DNA of 64,000 nt from Myxococcaceae bacterium (GCA_004297725.1 SCUS01000057.1:1-64000); one strand, 5' to 3'; shown: positions 26,516-35,044, counted from the first letter of the stretch. Made by a program: numbers and translations. The notes: a model not told the origin generated them from the letters alone.

Positions 26516-27406
26516 TTACGACGACGGCGCCTGCCCCGCACCGTGCTGGGCGTTGATGGTCCAGTCGTAGTCGACGAACTCCACGGCGAAGCTCCGCGGG
26601 ATCTGGTCACCCTCCGCGCGGTAGCGGTTGATGAAGGTGATCCGATCACCGTCGGCCTGACCGCGGGACCGCTCGGTCTCGACGAAGTCCTGCTCGTACC
26701 AGTTGAAGATCTGCGAGAGCACCACCCGCCGCGCCGCGGGGTCGACCCGCACGTTGCGCGGCTCGTTGCAGAACCGCCGCGCCTCGCGATCGAGCTGGGC
26801 ATCGAGGCGCTCGGGGGCGAAGGCCTCGTTGGGGAGGCGCGGGCACCCGGCGGACGCGCAGTTGAGCGCGAAGTGCACCCGAGCGTCGTGGAACGCCGCG
26901 CGCACCCGCTGGTCCTCGAGGTCCTTGAGGTTGATCTCGGCGCCGTCGATCACGTAGCGCGTGCTGTAGAAGAACGACAGCCGGACAGCACCGATGTCGC
27001 TGAGGGGAGCCCGGTCGATGACGTTTCTCCAGACGCTCGCGTTGTAGGCCGCGATGAAGAAGGCCTTGCGGTGGTTCTCTGAGGGGTAGAGCTCGGGGCG
27101 CGCCGAGGGGCCGGCCTGCGCGACGAAGGCCAGCACGCGATCGAGCGCGGCGCGGTCGCGTCGGAGCCCGCGATAGTCGACGCGGCCGAGACCGTCGGAG
27201 TCGACGAAGCGGTGCAGGAGTCGATCGTATTCGGACAACGGAAACGACGTCGCGCCCTGCATCTCTGCCCGCGTGAGCACGGTGCGCGGCGGGGCGGTGT
27301 GCTTGCGGCCGAACAGCACGGCCGCGCCACCGAGCGCGAGCGCGACGCCCCCGGCCACGAGCCACCGGACCCGGCGAGGCGATGTCGTTGAAGCGATCTG
27401 GGTCAT
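26516..27406 (-). CDS. DUF547 protein with N-terminal membrane anchor
   Basis: The 296-aa protein has one membrane helix (WLVAGGVALALGGAAVLF, about residues 15-32). A DUF547 domain follows, with SEYDRLLHRFVDSDGLGRVDY, AFFIAAYNASVWRNVID, INLKDLED, HFALNCASAGCPRLPNEAF (conserved Cys pair) and VVLSQIFNWYEQDF. DUF547 has a permuted transglutaminase/papain-like fold; its activity is unknown. A second DUF547 protein is at 61397. No SigF-like promoter was found before it. Confidence 0.8.
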   Translation of the reverse strand: MTQIASTTSPRRVRWLVAGGVALALGGAAVLFGRKHTAPPRTVLTRAEMQGATSFPLSEYDRLLHRFVDSDGLGRVDYRGLRRDRAALDRVLAFVAQAGPSARPELYPSENHRKAFFIAAYNASVWRNVIDRAPLSDIGAVRLSFFYSTRYVIDGAEINLKDLEDQRVRAAFHDARVHFALNCASAGCPRLPNEAFAPERLDAQLDREARRFCNEPRNVRVDPAARRVVLSQIFNWYEQDFVETERSRGQADGDRITFINRYRAEGDQIPRSFAVEFVDYDWTINAQHGAGQAPSS

Positions 27407-27507
27407 CTGCGCGGTCTCCCTGCGGCGACACTGCCGACGGAGGGGTTTCGCCGGGGCCTCCGATTTGTTTCAGACATCTCGCGGCTCTCGATTTTCGATC
27501 GATCACC

Positions 27508-27532
27508 GTAACGCCTGGGCCGCGACGGCGAA
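27508..27532 (+). promoter_or_regulatory. SigF-like ECF promoter (CGAA type) for the Cys-motif lipoprotein
   Basis: GTAACG (27508-27513), 15 bases, CGAA (27529-27532), 91 bases before ATG 27624. Confidence 0.7.
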
Positions 27533-27623
27533 CTGGCGGGGCAACGAACCGAACAGCGTGCGACCGCGCCCGGTGGCGCAGCACACACATCCCTCGGCGT
27601 GCCTCCCACAGAAGGACATCCCA

Positions 27624-27899
27624 ATGAAGACCGATCTGCGTTCCAGCCTCCTCCTCATGGTCTCCGCGGCGCTCGGCGGCGGCTCCCTCGCGGGCTGCGC
27701 CTCGACCCCAGCTCCCGTCGCGGCGACGCCCGCGCCGGGTGCAATGCACGGCAATGGACAGGCGGGGTCTTGTGGCGCCGCCATGTCGACCCCGATGCCG
27801 GCGACGCCCGCGACCGACGGCGGTCAGGCCGCGTCGTGCGGCGCGACCGGCTCCTGCGGCGCGACCCGGCCGGCGGCCCCGAGCGGCGGCGGCCACTGA
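27624..27899 (+). CDS. Small lipoprotein with three SCGA motifs (candidate MNIO substrate)
   Basis: The 91-aa protein has GAAGGA about 7 bases before ATG 27624 and a lipoprotein signal (MVSAALGGGSLAGC, Cys26). The mature part is low-complexity Ala/Pro/Gly/Thr with the repeated motif SCGA three times: AGSCGA, AASCGA, TGSCGA. Each Cys is followed by Gly. Known MNIO substrates of the HvfA kind have repeated EGKCG/GSCG motifs behind an export signal, so this fits a metal-binding modified peptide. It has its own SigF-like promoter, as does the MNIO operon 2-3 kb away. The modification itself is inference. Confidence 0.7.
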   Translation: MKTDLRSSLLLMVSAALGGGSLAGCASTPAPVAATPAPGAMHGNGQAGSCGAAMSTPMPATPATDGGQAASCGATGSCGATRPAAPSGGGH

Positions 27900-27950
27900 G
27901 CGACCCACGCCGCTGCGCTCACGCTGCGGCGACGAACATTCCTCTGCGGT

Positions 27951-27976
27951 GTAACGCACCGCCGGGCTCAAGCGAA
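27951..27976 (+). promoter_or_regulatory. SigF-like ECF promoter (CGAA type) for the radical SAM operon
   Basis: GTAACG (27951-27956), 16 bases, CGAA (27973-27976). It ends only 16 bases before ATG 27993, so the leader would be very short. Confidence 0.8.
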
Positions 27977-27992
27977 GTGACCGCGGAGCCCG

Positions 27993-29288
27993 ATGACACC
28001 CAGCAAATCCACCACGAGCGCCTGTCCCCAGTGTTTGCGAAAGATCCCTGCGCGGGTCTTCGAGCGCGACGGGAGGGTGTACCTCTCCAAGGAGTGCCCG
28101 ACGCACGGCGCCGACGAGGCCCTCCTCGCGAGCGACGCCGCGCTCTACTGGAACGCCGGCCCCGAAGGGTCGAAGGGCTGCTGCGCCCTCAACCACAGCT
28201 GCACGATGATCTTCGAGATCACCGAGCGCTGTAACCTCACCTGCCCGACGTGCTTCACGGCCTCGAGCCCGCACGAGACCTGGCAGATGCCGCTGGAGGA
28301 GTTCGACCGCAAGCTCTCCACCCTGCTCGCGCAGGGCAAGCGGGACGCCGACATGGTGCAGCTCTCCGGCGGCGAGCCGACGATCCACCCCGACATCGAG
28401 CGCATGATCGCGCTCTGCTTCGAGCGCGGCGTGAAGAAGGTGTACGTCAACACCAACGGCGTCCGCGTCGCGAAGGACGCCGAGTTCGTGGAGCGGCTCG
28501 CGGCCCTCGACGGCGGCCGCGACCGGTTGCAGTTCTACCTCCAGTTCGACGGCTTCGAGGAGCGCACGCACTCGCTCATCCGCGGCGCGAAGGGGCTCTC
28601 GCCCGTCAAGCGCCAGGCCATCGCGAACCTGCACCGGCATGGCCTCTACGCGCTGCCGGTCATGACCGTAACCCGCGACGTGAACCTGCATGAGATCGGC
28701 GACGTCGTCCGCATGCTCGTCGAGAACCACCCGAAGATGAACACGCTCATCCTCCAGCCGGCGTTCTACGCGGGGAGGTACGAGAACGAGCGCCACGTCG
28801 AGCGCCTCACGCTCGCCGAGGTGGCGTACGAGGTCTCGCGGCAGACCGGCGGGATGTTCATCCCCGAGGACTTCGGCCCCATCCCCTGCTCGCATCCCAA
28901 CTGCTTCGCGCTGGCGGTGGCGTTCGTGCGCGACGGGCAGGTGATCCCGGTGTCGCGCTACTTCCCGCGCTTCGAGACGTGGAAGAACCCGGGCGTCGCG
29001 GAGACCATCGAGAAGCTCAGCGACCGGATGCCCCAGTCGATGCTCGACGGCCTCGCCGATACGGGCCTCGTCGACTCGCTCATCGACCTGATGGCCGAGA
29101 GCGACGAGACCGTGAACTGGGCCGACTACCGCAACTTCCTCCTCATTGGCATCAAGCCCTTCATGGACGCGCACACCTACGACCAGGACCGCGTGGAGCG
29201 CCGCTGCGTCCACGTGATCGACCGCGAGGGCGTGCCGGTGTCCCTCTGCGAATACAACACCCTTCGGCGGCCACGGGGGCTCCTCTGA
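27993..29288 (+). CDS. Radical SAM protein of the MJ0619/Tes-like group
   Basis: The 431-aa protein has an N-terminal zinc-ribbon-like element (Cys11, Cys14, Cys35, His38: CPQC...ECPTHG). The radical SAM cluster motif is Cys80-x3-Cys84-x2-Cys87 (ERCNLTCPTC), followed by QLSGGEPTIHPD and VYVNTNGV. The extended C-terminal part has further Cys (PIPCSHPNC, RRCVHVID, SLCEYN) that could hold another cluster. The layout matches the MJ0619 family, whose archaeal members include the tetraether lipid synthase Tes. Bacterial relatives are mostly uncharacterised. It is coupled to the CobW/methyltransferase fusion by TGATG. Confidence 0.8.
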   Translation: MTPSKSTTSACPQCLRKIPARVFERDGRVYLSKECPTHGADEALLASDAALYWNAGPEGSKGCCALNHSCTMIFEITERCNLTCPTCFTASSPHETWQMPLEEFDRKLSTLLAQGKRDADMVQLSGGEPTIHPDIERMIALCFERGVKKVYVNTNGVRVAKDAEFVERLAALDGGRDRLQFYLQFDGFEERTHSLIRGAKGLSPVKRQAIANLHRHGLYALPVMTVTRDVNLHEIGDVVRMLVENHPKMNTLILQPAFYAGRYENERHVERLTLAEVAYEVSRQTGGMFIPEDFGPIPCSHPNCFALAVAFVRDGQVIPVSRYFPRFETWKNPGVAETIEKLSDRMPQSMLDGLADTGLVDSLIDLMAESDETVNWADYRNFLLIGIKPFMDAHTYDQDRVERRCVHVIDREGVPVSLCEYNTLRRPRGLL

Positions 29289-31069
29289 TGCGCATCCACA
29301 TCGTCGGAGGCTTCCTCGGCGCGGGCAAGACCACCATCGTCCGTGCCGCCGCCGAGCGCCTCGCCGAGCGCGGCGAGCGCGTCGCCATCGTGACCAATGA
29401 CCAGGGCAGCGCGCTGGTCGACACCTCCCTCTGCCGACGAAGCGCCGAGAGCGTGCAGGAGATCGTCGGGGGTTGCTTCTGCTGCCGCTTCGACGAGCTC
29501 GAAGCCGCGCTCCACAGCGCCGCGGAGACCGGCGCGACCGTGGCGCTCGCGGAGGCCGTCGGGAGCTGCACCGACCTCGTCGCGACGGTGCTCGCGCCGC
29601 TCGCCGAGCGCCACCCGGAGCGCTTTCAGCTCGCGCCCTTCGCCGTGGTGGTCGACCCGTGGCGCGTGGCCGATGTCGAGCGGGGCTTCCTCCACGATGA
29701 CGTCGCGTACCTCTTCCGCAAGCAGATCGAGGAGGCTGACATCGTGCTGCTCAGCCGCGCCGACCTCGACCCGCCCGACGTCCGGGAGGTGGTTCTCGCG
29801 CTCCGCCCGGACGCCACGGTGATCCCGGTCTCGGGCGTTACGGGGGCAGGCCTCGCGGAGTGGTTCGCCGCGCGGCCCGAGGTCCTCGCGAGCCCGCTGA
29901 GCATCGACTACGAGCGCTACGCCGCCGCCGAGGCCCTGCTCGGCTGGAGCAACGCCCGCGTGCGCCTCGTCGCCGACGTGCCCTTCGATCCGGCACACGT
30001 CGCGCGTGCGTTCCTCACGGGCCTCGCCGACGCGCCCATCGCCCACGTGAAGCTTACGAGCCTCGACGCGTCGGGCGGTCGCGCGGCGATCGTCCGCGCG
30101 GGTGACGAGCCGACGGTGCTCTTCGACCCGACGCCCGTGCGCGAGGCGTCCTGGCTGGTCAACGCGCGCGTCGCGCTCGACCCGGGCGAGCTCGTCGCGC
30201 GACTCAAAGGTGCGCTGACCGCTGCGGCCGCGCCGGCAGAGGTAACCTGGAGCGACCTGGAGGCCTTCAAGCCGGGGCGCCCGGTGCCGCAGCATCGGTA
30301 TGCGTTCCGCTGCGGGGCGGGGGACGAGGCGTCGTGCTGCGCCGCGTTCTACGACCGCGCGGACGTGCGCGCGCTCCTCGGCGACTCGTGGCACCCAGGC
30401 GGGGTCGAGCTCACCATCGCGATGGCCGAGCGGCTCTCCCTCGGCGAAGGCTCCCGCGTCCTCGACGTCGCGTGCGGCGCCGGCACGAGCCTGCGAGCCC
30501 TCATCGCGCGCTGGCCGGTGCGCGCGGTCGGCCTCGATGCACACTCCCGCGGCGAGAGCGCCGATCGCCTCGAGCTCCAGCGCGGCGACGCGCATGAGAT
30601 CCCCTATCCCGCCGGGAGCTTCGACGCTCTGCTCTGCGAGTGCGCCCTCTCGACCTTCCACGACCAGCCGGGCGCGCTCCGCGAGATGCGTCGGGTGCTC
30701 CGCCCGGGCGCGCGCATCGCCGTCTCCGACATGGCCGTCGAAGGGGTCATTCCCGAGGCCCTGGAGGCGTGGGTGCACACCGGCACCTGCCTCTCTCGCG
30801 CGCTGACCGGCGAGGCGTATGAGCGCGCGCTGGCCGACGCGGGCTTCCGGGTCATCGAGCGCTGGGACGCGACCGACGGGCTCCGCGAACTGCTGCGCCG
30901 CATCAAGCGCAGCCTCGTCGGCGTCGCCTTCGCGGCGGCGAGCGGGCAGCTCAGCGGGGCTGCGCCCATCGACATGAAGTACGCGCGCGACGTGCTGCGC
31001 GAGGCAGACCGCGCCCTCGACGCCGGGACGATCCGCTACACCGCGATGATCGCGGAGCGCCTGTCGTGA
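29288..31069 (+). CDS. CobW-type GTPase fused to a SAM methyltransferase
   Basis: The 593-aa protein has residues 1-330 as a COG0523/CobW G3E GTPase: Walker A GAGKTT (11-16), the metal motif GGCFCC (Cys63-x-Cys65-Cys66), an SRADLD near-NKxD motif, and a C-terminal CobW domain. Residues about 345-593 are a class I methyltransferase with VLDVACGAGTS near 391, a post-motif ALLCECALSTFHD, and an FYDR...HPGGVELT lead-in like ArsM/UbiE relatives. The junction holds CGAGDEASCC (three Cys), which may be a metal site. Fusion of a metallochaperone GTPase to a methyltransferase is uncommon. It may load or methylate a metal(loid) or serve the radical SAM enzyme. Confidence 0.8.
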   Translation: MRIHIVGGFLGAGKTTIVRAAAERLAERGERVAIVTNDQGSALVDTSLCRRSAESVQEIVGGCFCCRFDELEAALHSAAETGATVALAEAVGSCTDLVATVLAPLAERHPERFQLAPFAVVVDPWRVADVERGFLHDDVAYLFRKQIEEADIVLLSRADLDPPDVREVVLALRPDATVIPVSGVTGAGLAEWFAARPEVLASPLSIDYERYAAAEALLGWSNARVRLVADVPFDPAHVARAFLTGLADAPIAHVKLTSLDASGGRAAIVRAGDEPTVLFDPTPVREASWLVNARVALDPGELVARLKGALTAAAAPAEVTWSDLEAFKPGRPVPQHRYAFRCGAGDEASCCAAFYDRADVRALLGDSWHPGGVELTIAMAERLSLGEGSRVLDVACGAGTSLRALIARWPVRAVGLDAHSRGESADRLELQRGDAHEIPYPAGSFDALLCECALSTFHDQPGALREMRRVLRPGARIAVSDMAVEGVIPEALEAWVHTGTCLSRALTGEAYERALADAGFRVIERWDATDGLRELLRRIKRSLVGVAFAAASGQLSGAAPIDMKYARDVLREADRALDAGTIRYTAMIAERLS

Positions 31070-32484
31070 GCGGTCCGGCGGACGACGTCTTCGACCTGGC
31101 GATCATCGGCGCCGGATCGGCCGGGCTGACCGGGGCGGACTTCGCCGCGAAGCTTGGGGTTCGCGTGGCGCTGATCGAGAAGCACCGCATCGGCGGCGAC
31201 TGCACCTGGGCCGGCTGCGTGCCGAGCAAGGCGCTGATCAAGTCTGCCCGCATCGCGCACGAGGTCCGCCGCGCGGTGGCGTTCGGCATCGACGCGGGAC
31301 CGCCTCGCACGGACATGGCCCGCGTCCGGGATCGCATCCGCGCGACCATCGCATCCGTCTACGAGCACGAGCGTCCGGAGGCGTTGAGCGAGCGCGGCAT
31401 CACGGTGATCGAGGGTGCGGCGGCCTTCGTCGACCCGCATACGATCGAGGTCGGCGAGCGTCGGATCACCGCGCGACGCACGGTCGTGTGCACCGGCGCG
31501 CGCCCGGCGACTCCCCCTGTGCCTGGGCTCGCCAGCGTGGGGTACGTGACCTACGAGACCCTTTTCGACAACGACGTCTTGCCCGCTCATCTGCTGGTGC
31601 TGGGTGCCGGGCCCATCGGGCTGGAGATGGCGCAGGCCTACCGTCGCCTGGGGGCGGAGGTGACCGTCATCGGAGAGCAGCTGCTACCGCGGGAAGAGCC
31701 CGAGGCACGCGCGGTCGTCGAGAAGGTGTTCGCGCGGGAGGGACTGCGATGCCTCCAGGAACGAGCCGTGGGGGCGAGGCGCGAAGGTGCGACGATCACG
31801 CTCTCGACCAGCTCGGGTGAGGTCTCCGGGACTATGCTTCTCGTGGCAACCGGTCGCCGCCCCAACGTCCACGGGCTCGGTCTCGAGCGCGCTGGAGTGG
31901 TGCACAGCGACAAGGGCGTGAGCGTGGATGACCACCTGCGCACCTCGGTCCCCCACATCTACGCGGCGGGTGATGTCATCGGAGGGCCGCAGTTCACGCA
32001 CCTCGCGGGCTGGCAGTGCTTCCAGGCGGTGCGCAACGCGCTTCTGCCCGGCAACGCGCGCGGGATCGCGACGGTGCTCCCGGCGGTGACCTTCCTCGAT
32101 CCGGAGGTGGCCCACGTCGGCGCGACGGAGGCGGAGGCACGGGCGACCCACGGCGAATGGATCCGCGTCCACAATTGGCCGATGTCTTTGACCGACCGCG
32201 CGCAGTGCGACGGAGACCTCGATGGCTTCGTGAAGGTGGTCTGTGACGTGGACCAAACCATCCTCGGTGCGACGATCGTCGCGGCTCGGGCCGGGGAGAT
32301 GATCGGAGAGTTCGGTCTGGCGGTGCAGCGCAGGCTCACCCTCGCCGACCTCGCGTCGACGATCCACGCGTATCCGACGTGGTCGATGGCTGTGCAGCAG
32401 CTCGCCTCGGACGTCGCGGTGAGCGACTTCATCGGGAGCACCTCGGGTCGGCTGGCGGCGCGCCTCGGGTCCTGGTTGCGCTGA
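31066..32484 (+). CDS. MerA-like FAD/NAD disulfide oxidoreductase
   Basis: The 472-aa protein starts at GTG 31066 (GTGA overlap). It has the FAD motif IIGAGSAGLTGADFA at residues 13-27, redox Cys46-x4-Cys51 (GGDCTWAGCVPSK), an NAD-binding LVLGAGPIGLEMAQAY, AAGDVIGGPQFTH and a dimerisation domain with HAYPTWS. It lacks an HMA domain and the C-terminal Cys pair of true mercuric reductases, so Hg(II) is an unlikely substrate. It belongs with the broad MerA/PceA-like class often next to radical SAM or TVP38 genes. It ends the radical SAM operon. Confidence 0.82.
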   Translation: MSGPADDVFDLAIIGAGSAGLTGADFAAKLGVRVALIEKHRIGGDCTWAGCVPSKALIKSARIAHEVRRAVAFGIDAGPPRTDMARVRDRIRATIASVYEHERPEALSERGITVIEGAAAFVDPHTIEVGERRITARRTVVCTGARPATPPVPGLASVGYVTYETLFDNDVLPAHLLVLGAGPIGLEMAQAYRRLGAEVTVIGEQLLPREEPEARAVVEKVFAREGLRCLQERAVGARREGATITLSTSSGEVSGTMLLVATGRRPNVHGLGLERAGVVHSDKGVSVDDHLRTSVPHIYAAGDVIGGPQFTHLAGWQCFQAVRNALLPGNARGIATVLPAVTFLDPEVAHVGATEAEARATHGEWIRVHNWPMSLTDRAQCDGDLDGFVKVVCDVDQTILGATIVAARAGEMIGEFGLAVQRRLTLADLASTIHAYPTWSMAVQQLASDVAVSDFIGSTSGRLAARLGSWLR

Positions 32485-32529
32485 TACCGGCCAATCGTGC
32501 GGGGCCGCGTCGGCCGGCCGAGGAGTTGT

Positions 32530-32554
32530 GTAACGCCCGCGGGTCGGAAGCGAA
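32530..32554 (+). promoter_or_regulatory. SigF-like ECF promoter (CGAA type) for the CxxCH lipoprotein
   Basis: GTAACG (32530-32535), 15 bases, CGAA (32551-32554), 61 bases before ATG 32616. Confidence 0.7.
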
Positions 32555-32615
32555 TGGGCGGGGGTGACGTGCTCATGGGAAGCACGCACTTCCCTGGCTT
32601 CATTGGAGACATCGC

Positions 32616-33206
32616 ATGCTCATTGGTTCTCTCTCGAACGGATGGAAGTCTTCTCTCCTGTTGGTGTCCATCGGCGTGGCGGGGTGCGCGAGCGATCCCG
32701 TGGTCCCCGCGGATGCGGGCGCGGTCGCAGACACCGGCGCGGTCGCGGACACCGGCGCGGTCGCGGACACCGGCGCGGTCGCGGATGCGGGGTCCGCGGC
32801 GGAGCTGCCCACGGATCGCGCGGAGTACGGGGCGTGGCTCGCGACCTCGGCGTACCGCACCTGGCTGTGTGACGCCGCGCCGCAGGACCCGCTCCCGGAT
32901 TCGCCGCACGGGCGCAACGTCATCTGTATCAACCCCACGTTGGCGGCGGCACGCGGTGGCTCGGGGATGTGGCCCGTGGGCTCCGCGGCGGTGAAGATCA
33001 CCTTCGACGCCGCGGGGCGGGAGGGCGCCCGGCTTCTGGACGTCCGGGTCAGCGACGCGCCCGCGGCGGCTGGCTGGCACTTCCTGATGCGGGCCCCCAC
33101 GGGCGCGACCCCGGTGGCCGGTCTCGGTTCGACGCCGATGGTGGCGTCGGCGTGCGTCGGCTGCCACAGCTCCGCGGCCCGAGACTACGTGCGCCGCGTT
33201 CCCTGA
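32616..33206 (+). CDS. Lipoprotein with AVADTG repeats and one CxxCH heme motif
   Basis: The 196-aa protein has a lipoprotein signal (LLLVSIGVAGC), a linker of four AVADTG/AVADAG hexapeptides encoded by an 18-bp tandem repeat, and a globular part ending with ACVGCHSSAARDY, a single c-type heme motif. It resembles cytochrome P460-like domains (GMWPVGSAAVKITFD, GWHFLMRAPTGATP). The protein is probably a periplasmic redox or NO/hydroxylamine-handling protein. The family call is tentative; the heme motif and signal are clear. Confidence 0.65.
   Translation: MLIGSLSNGWKSSLLLVSIGVAGCASDPVVPADAGAVADTGAVADTGAVADTGAVADAGSAAELPTDRAEYGAWLATSAYRTWLCDAAPQDPLPDSPHGRNVICINPTLAAARGGSGMWPVGSAAVKITFDAAGREGARLLDVRVSDAPAAAGWHFLMRAPTGATPVAGLGSTPMVASACVGCHSSAARDYVRRVP
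32721..32792. repeat. 18-bp in-frame tandem repeat
   Basis: The unit GCGGTCGCGGACACCGGC occurs three times (the first copy with one change) plus a partial fourth, encoding AVADTG. Copy number may vary between strains through slippage and would alter linker length only. Confidence 0.9.
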
Positions 33207-33230
33207 CTCGCACCCGGCGCGGGGGGGCCC

Positions 33231-33785
33231 TCAGTGGCGTGGCACGCTGGTGCGTAGATCGCTACGGAGGAGAACCCCCCAGATGGCGTCGTAGGGGTGG
33301 ACCTCCCGCACCGGCTCCCGATCGCGAAACACCGGTCGACCTTCGTTGGCCCACGCGAAGATTCCCCCGTCGAGGTTCTGCACGCGTCGGACACCCACGA
33401 CGGCGAGCGACCGCGCGACGATCGCGCTGCGATAGCCCACCGAGCAATACACCACGATCGGCCGCGCTCCGCGGTCACCCACCTGCGCGAGGAGAGGCCG
33501 TCGAGGATCGAGACGGATCGCTCCGCGAAGGTGACTGACCGCGAACTCGGCTTCGGTTCGGGTGTCGAGCAGAAAGGGTGCGGCTGTTCCGCCGACGCTC
33601 ATGGCCTCGGCGAGCGCCTCGGCGTCGATCCGACGCACGTCGGGGAAGCGTCGGGCAACGAGGGCGCGAACCTGGTCGATCGACGTGGTCGGACCGAGCC
33701 GCACGAAGGCCACGGCGCTCCCGAGCAGGACGGCGACCGAGACGCCGATCGCGATTGCCCAACGTCGGCTCAAGCGAGCTCGCAC
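33231..33785 (-). CDS. Membrane-anchored rhodanese-domain protein
   Basis: The 184-aa protein has one N-terminal membrane helix (AIAIGVSVAVLLGSAVAFV), a linker, and a rhodanese domain with LLDTRTEAEFAVSHLRGAI and the active loop VYCSVGYRSA, in which the Cys is present. It probably moves sulfane sulfur or handles metal(loid)s at the membrane. It overlaps the sigma gene upstream by 16 bp and so forms a two-gene operon with it. It may act as the regulator or output of that sigma, since no anti-sigma is adjacent. Confidence 0.8.
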   Translation of the reverse strand: MRARLSRRWAIAIGVSVAVLLGSAVAFVRLGPTTSIDQVRALVARRFPDVRRIDAEALAEAMSVGGTAAPFLLDTRTEAEFAVSHLRGAIRLDPRRPLLAQVGDRGARPIVVYCSVGYRSAIVARSLAVVGVRRVQNLDGGIFAWANEGRPVFRDREPVREVHPYDAIWGVLLRSDLRTSVPRH

Positions 33786-34495
33786 GAAGCGCGCTTCGGG
33801 TGACGACGTGCGGTGGTAGCTCGCGGCGGCTCGCGAACGCCCGTCAGTTCGTCCGCACCCACCCGTGGGGGGCTCCGGGTCTCATAGGTCTTCCGGATGA
33901 CCTTGTAGGCGCGGTGGATGCGCACCTTCATCGCCGCTACCGTCGTCCCCGCCGCGCGGGCAGCCTCGGCCAGCGAGAGGTCTTCGACGCCTACCAGGCG
34001 AATCGCCTCCGACTGGATCTGGGTCAGGCGCGTGAGGCCGAGGACCAACGCCTCGCGACGTCGGGCAACGATCTCCGACGCCCCTACACCCGGCAGGTTC
34101 TGTTCTGTCGCCGGGTCTGGCAAGACACCATCCTCGGTCAGACGAACCCGCGATCGGCGCATCTTGCGCATCTCGTCGAGCATCGTCCGTCGGGCGATCG
34201 CCAGTACCCACGGCTTCAGCGGGGCACCCTGGATATACTGACCGCGAGCGCGCCAGAGCTTCAAAAATGTCTTCTGGGTGAGATCTTCGACCACCTCGAC
34301 ATCCCGCATCATCGACAGGAGAAACCTCCGGATGTGTGCATCGAGGAGGTGGAAGAGTGGCTGGAACGATCGGTCGTCGCCCTCAGCCACCGCAGTCATC
34401 AGCGCCTCCATCGGCGGCCAGTCGTGCATCTGGCTCCTCCCCCGCGGGTGCGCTGCCTCTTCGACGGGACGTGGGACTGGTACGGCGCGGGACAT
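33770..34495 (-). CDS. Sigma-70-family (ECF-like) factor
   Basis: The 241-aa protein has region 2 (about residues 36-105: DDRSFQPLFHLLDAHIRRFLLSMM, EDLTQKTFLKLWRARGQY, LKPWVLAIARRTMLDEMRK) and region 4 (about 150-205: LTRLTQIQSEAIRLVGVEDLSLAEAARAAGTTVAAMKVRIHRAYK). It has an extra basic tail of about 35 residues. No anti-sigma gene is adjacent; a rhodanese gene overlaps its end. A GTAAC-type element lies directly before the start, suggesting membership in the same promoter family. It could read the CGTA sub-class. Confidence 0.85.
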   Translation of the reverse strand: MSRAVPVPRPVEEAAHPRGRSQMHDWPPMEALMTAVAEGDDRSFQPLFHLLDAHIRRFLLSMMRDVEVVEDLTQKTFLKLWRARGQYIQGAPLKPWVLAIARRTMLDEMRKMRRSRVRLTEDGVLPDPATEQNLPGVGASEIVARRREALVLGLTRLTQIQSEAIRLVGVEDLSLAEAARAAGTTVAAMKVRIHRAYKVIRKTYETRSPPRVGADELTGVREPPRATTARRHPKRASCELA

Positions 34496-34504
34496 GGTGT
34501 ACCT

Positions 34505-34529
34505 GTCGCAATGAGTGCTTGATTGTTAC
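34505..34529 (-). promoter_or_regulatory. SigF-like ECF promoter (CGAC variant) for the second sigma
   Basis: On the minus strand: GTAACA (34529-34524), 15 bases, CGAC (34508-34505), just 9 bases before ATG 34495. The last base of the -10 differs from the other copies. Confidence 0.5.
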
Positions 34530-34627
34530 AGCGGAAACGCGACCGTACGCGGGTCTGGAAATCGGGGCGCGCAAGCCCGGTTCGCAGCGCAGCTTGCATC
34601 GCACTTCGAACACGCCGGGCAGAGCGC

Positions 34628-35044
34628 TCAGCGGACCACCGCCTCCCGCTGCCAGTTCCGCGTGTGCAGGAGTGATTCCACCCGTGTACGCACCTCATCG
34701 CGGATCTGTCGAACGCGCTCGGGGGGCTGTCCCTTCGGGTCATCCAGGGGCCAGTCGTCGAGGGCGAGCCCAGGGACGTCGGGGCACGTGTCGCCGCAGC
34801 CCATCGTCACGAGCAGCTGTGACTGCCGGGCGAGCGCATCGGTGAGGCGCTGCGGACGGGCGTCCGCGAGGTCGAGCCCCACCTCACGCATCACGGAGAG
34901 GACCTCGGGGTGGACGCGCGCTCCGGGATCTGTCCCGGCCGAGAGCGCGCGCGCCCTCGTAGGGTCGGCGAGCTGATTGAAGAACGCGGCGGCCATCTGC
35001 GAGCGACCGGCGTTGTGGACACAGGCGAAGAGGATGGTGTGCAT
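34628..35044 (-). CDS. arsC: Arsenate reductase ArsC (low-molecular-weight phosphatase type)
   Basis: The 138-aa protein has the P-loop Cys8-x5-Arg14-Ser (FACVHNAGRSQM) at the N-terminus. A later MGCGDTCPD supplies the two resolving cysteines typical of the thioredoxin-coupled ArsC branch, with the DWPLDDPKG loop after it. It reduces As(V) to As(III) using an intramolecular disulfide relay. No arsB/acr3 or arsR is present in the window, so arsenite export would need genes elsewhere. It has its own SigF-like promoter. Confidence 0.9.
   Translation of the reverse strand: MHTILFACVHNAGRSQMAAAFFNQLADPTRARALSAGTDPGARVHPEVLSVMREVGLDLADARPQRLTDALARQSQLLVTMGCGDTCPDVPGLALDDWPLDDPKGQPPERVRQIRDEVRTRVESLLHTRNWQREAVVR

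Noticed and set aside
26646..29213. An 855-codon minus-strand frame across three plus-strand or other-frame genes
   Set aside because: It is a shadow of GC-rich coding sequence: Arg/Ala/His-rich composition, no domain, and it covers well-supported DUF547, lipoprotein and radical SAM genes.
34628..35044. A full ars operon around arsC
   Set aside because: No arsB/acr3, arsR or arsH was seen; arsC stands alone with its own promoter.
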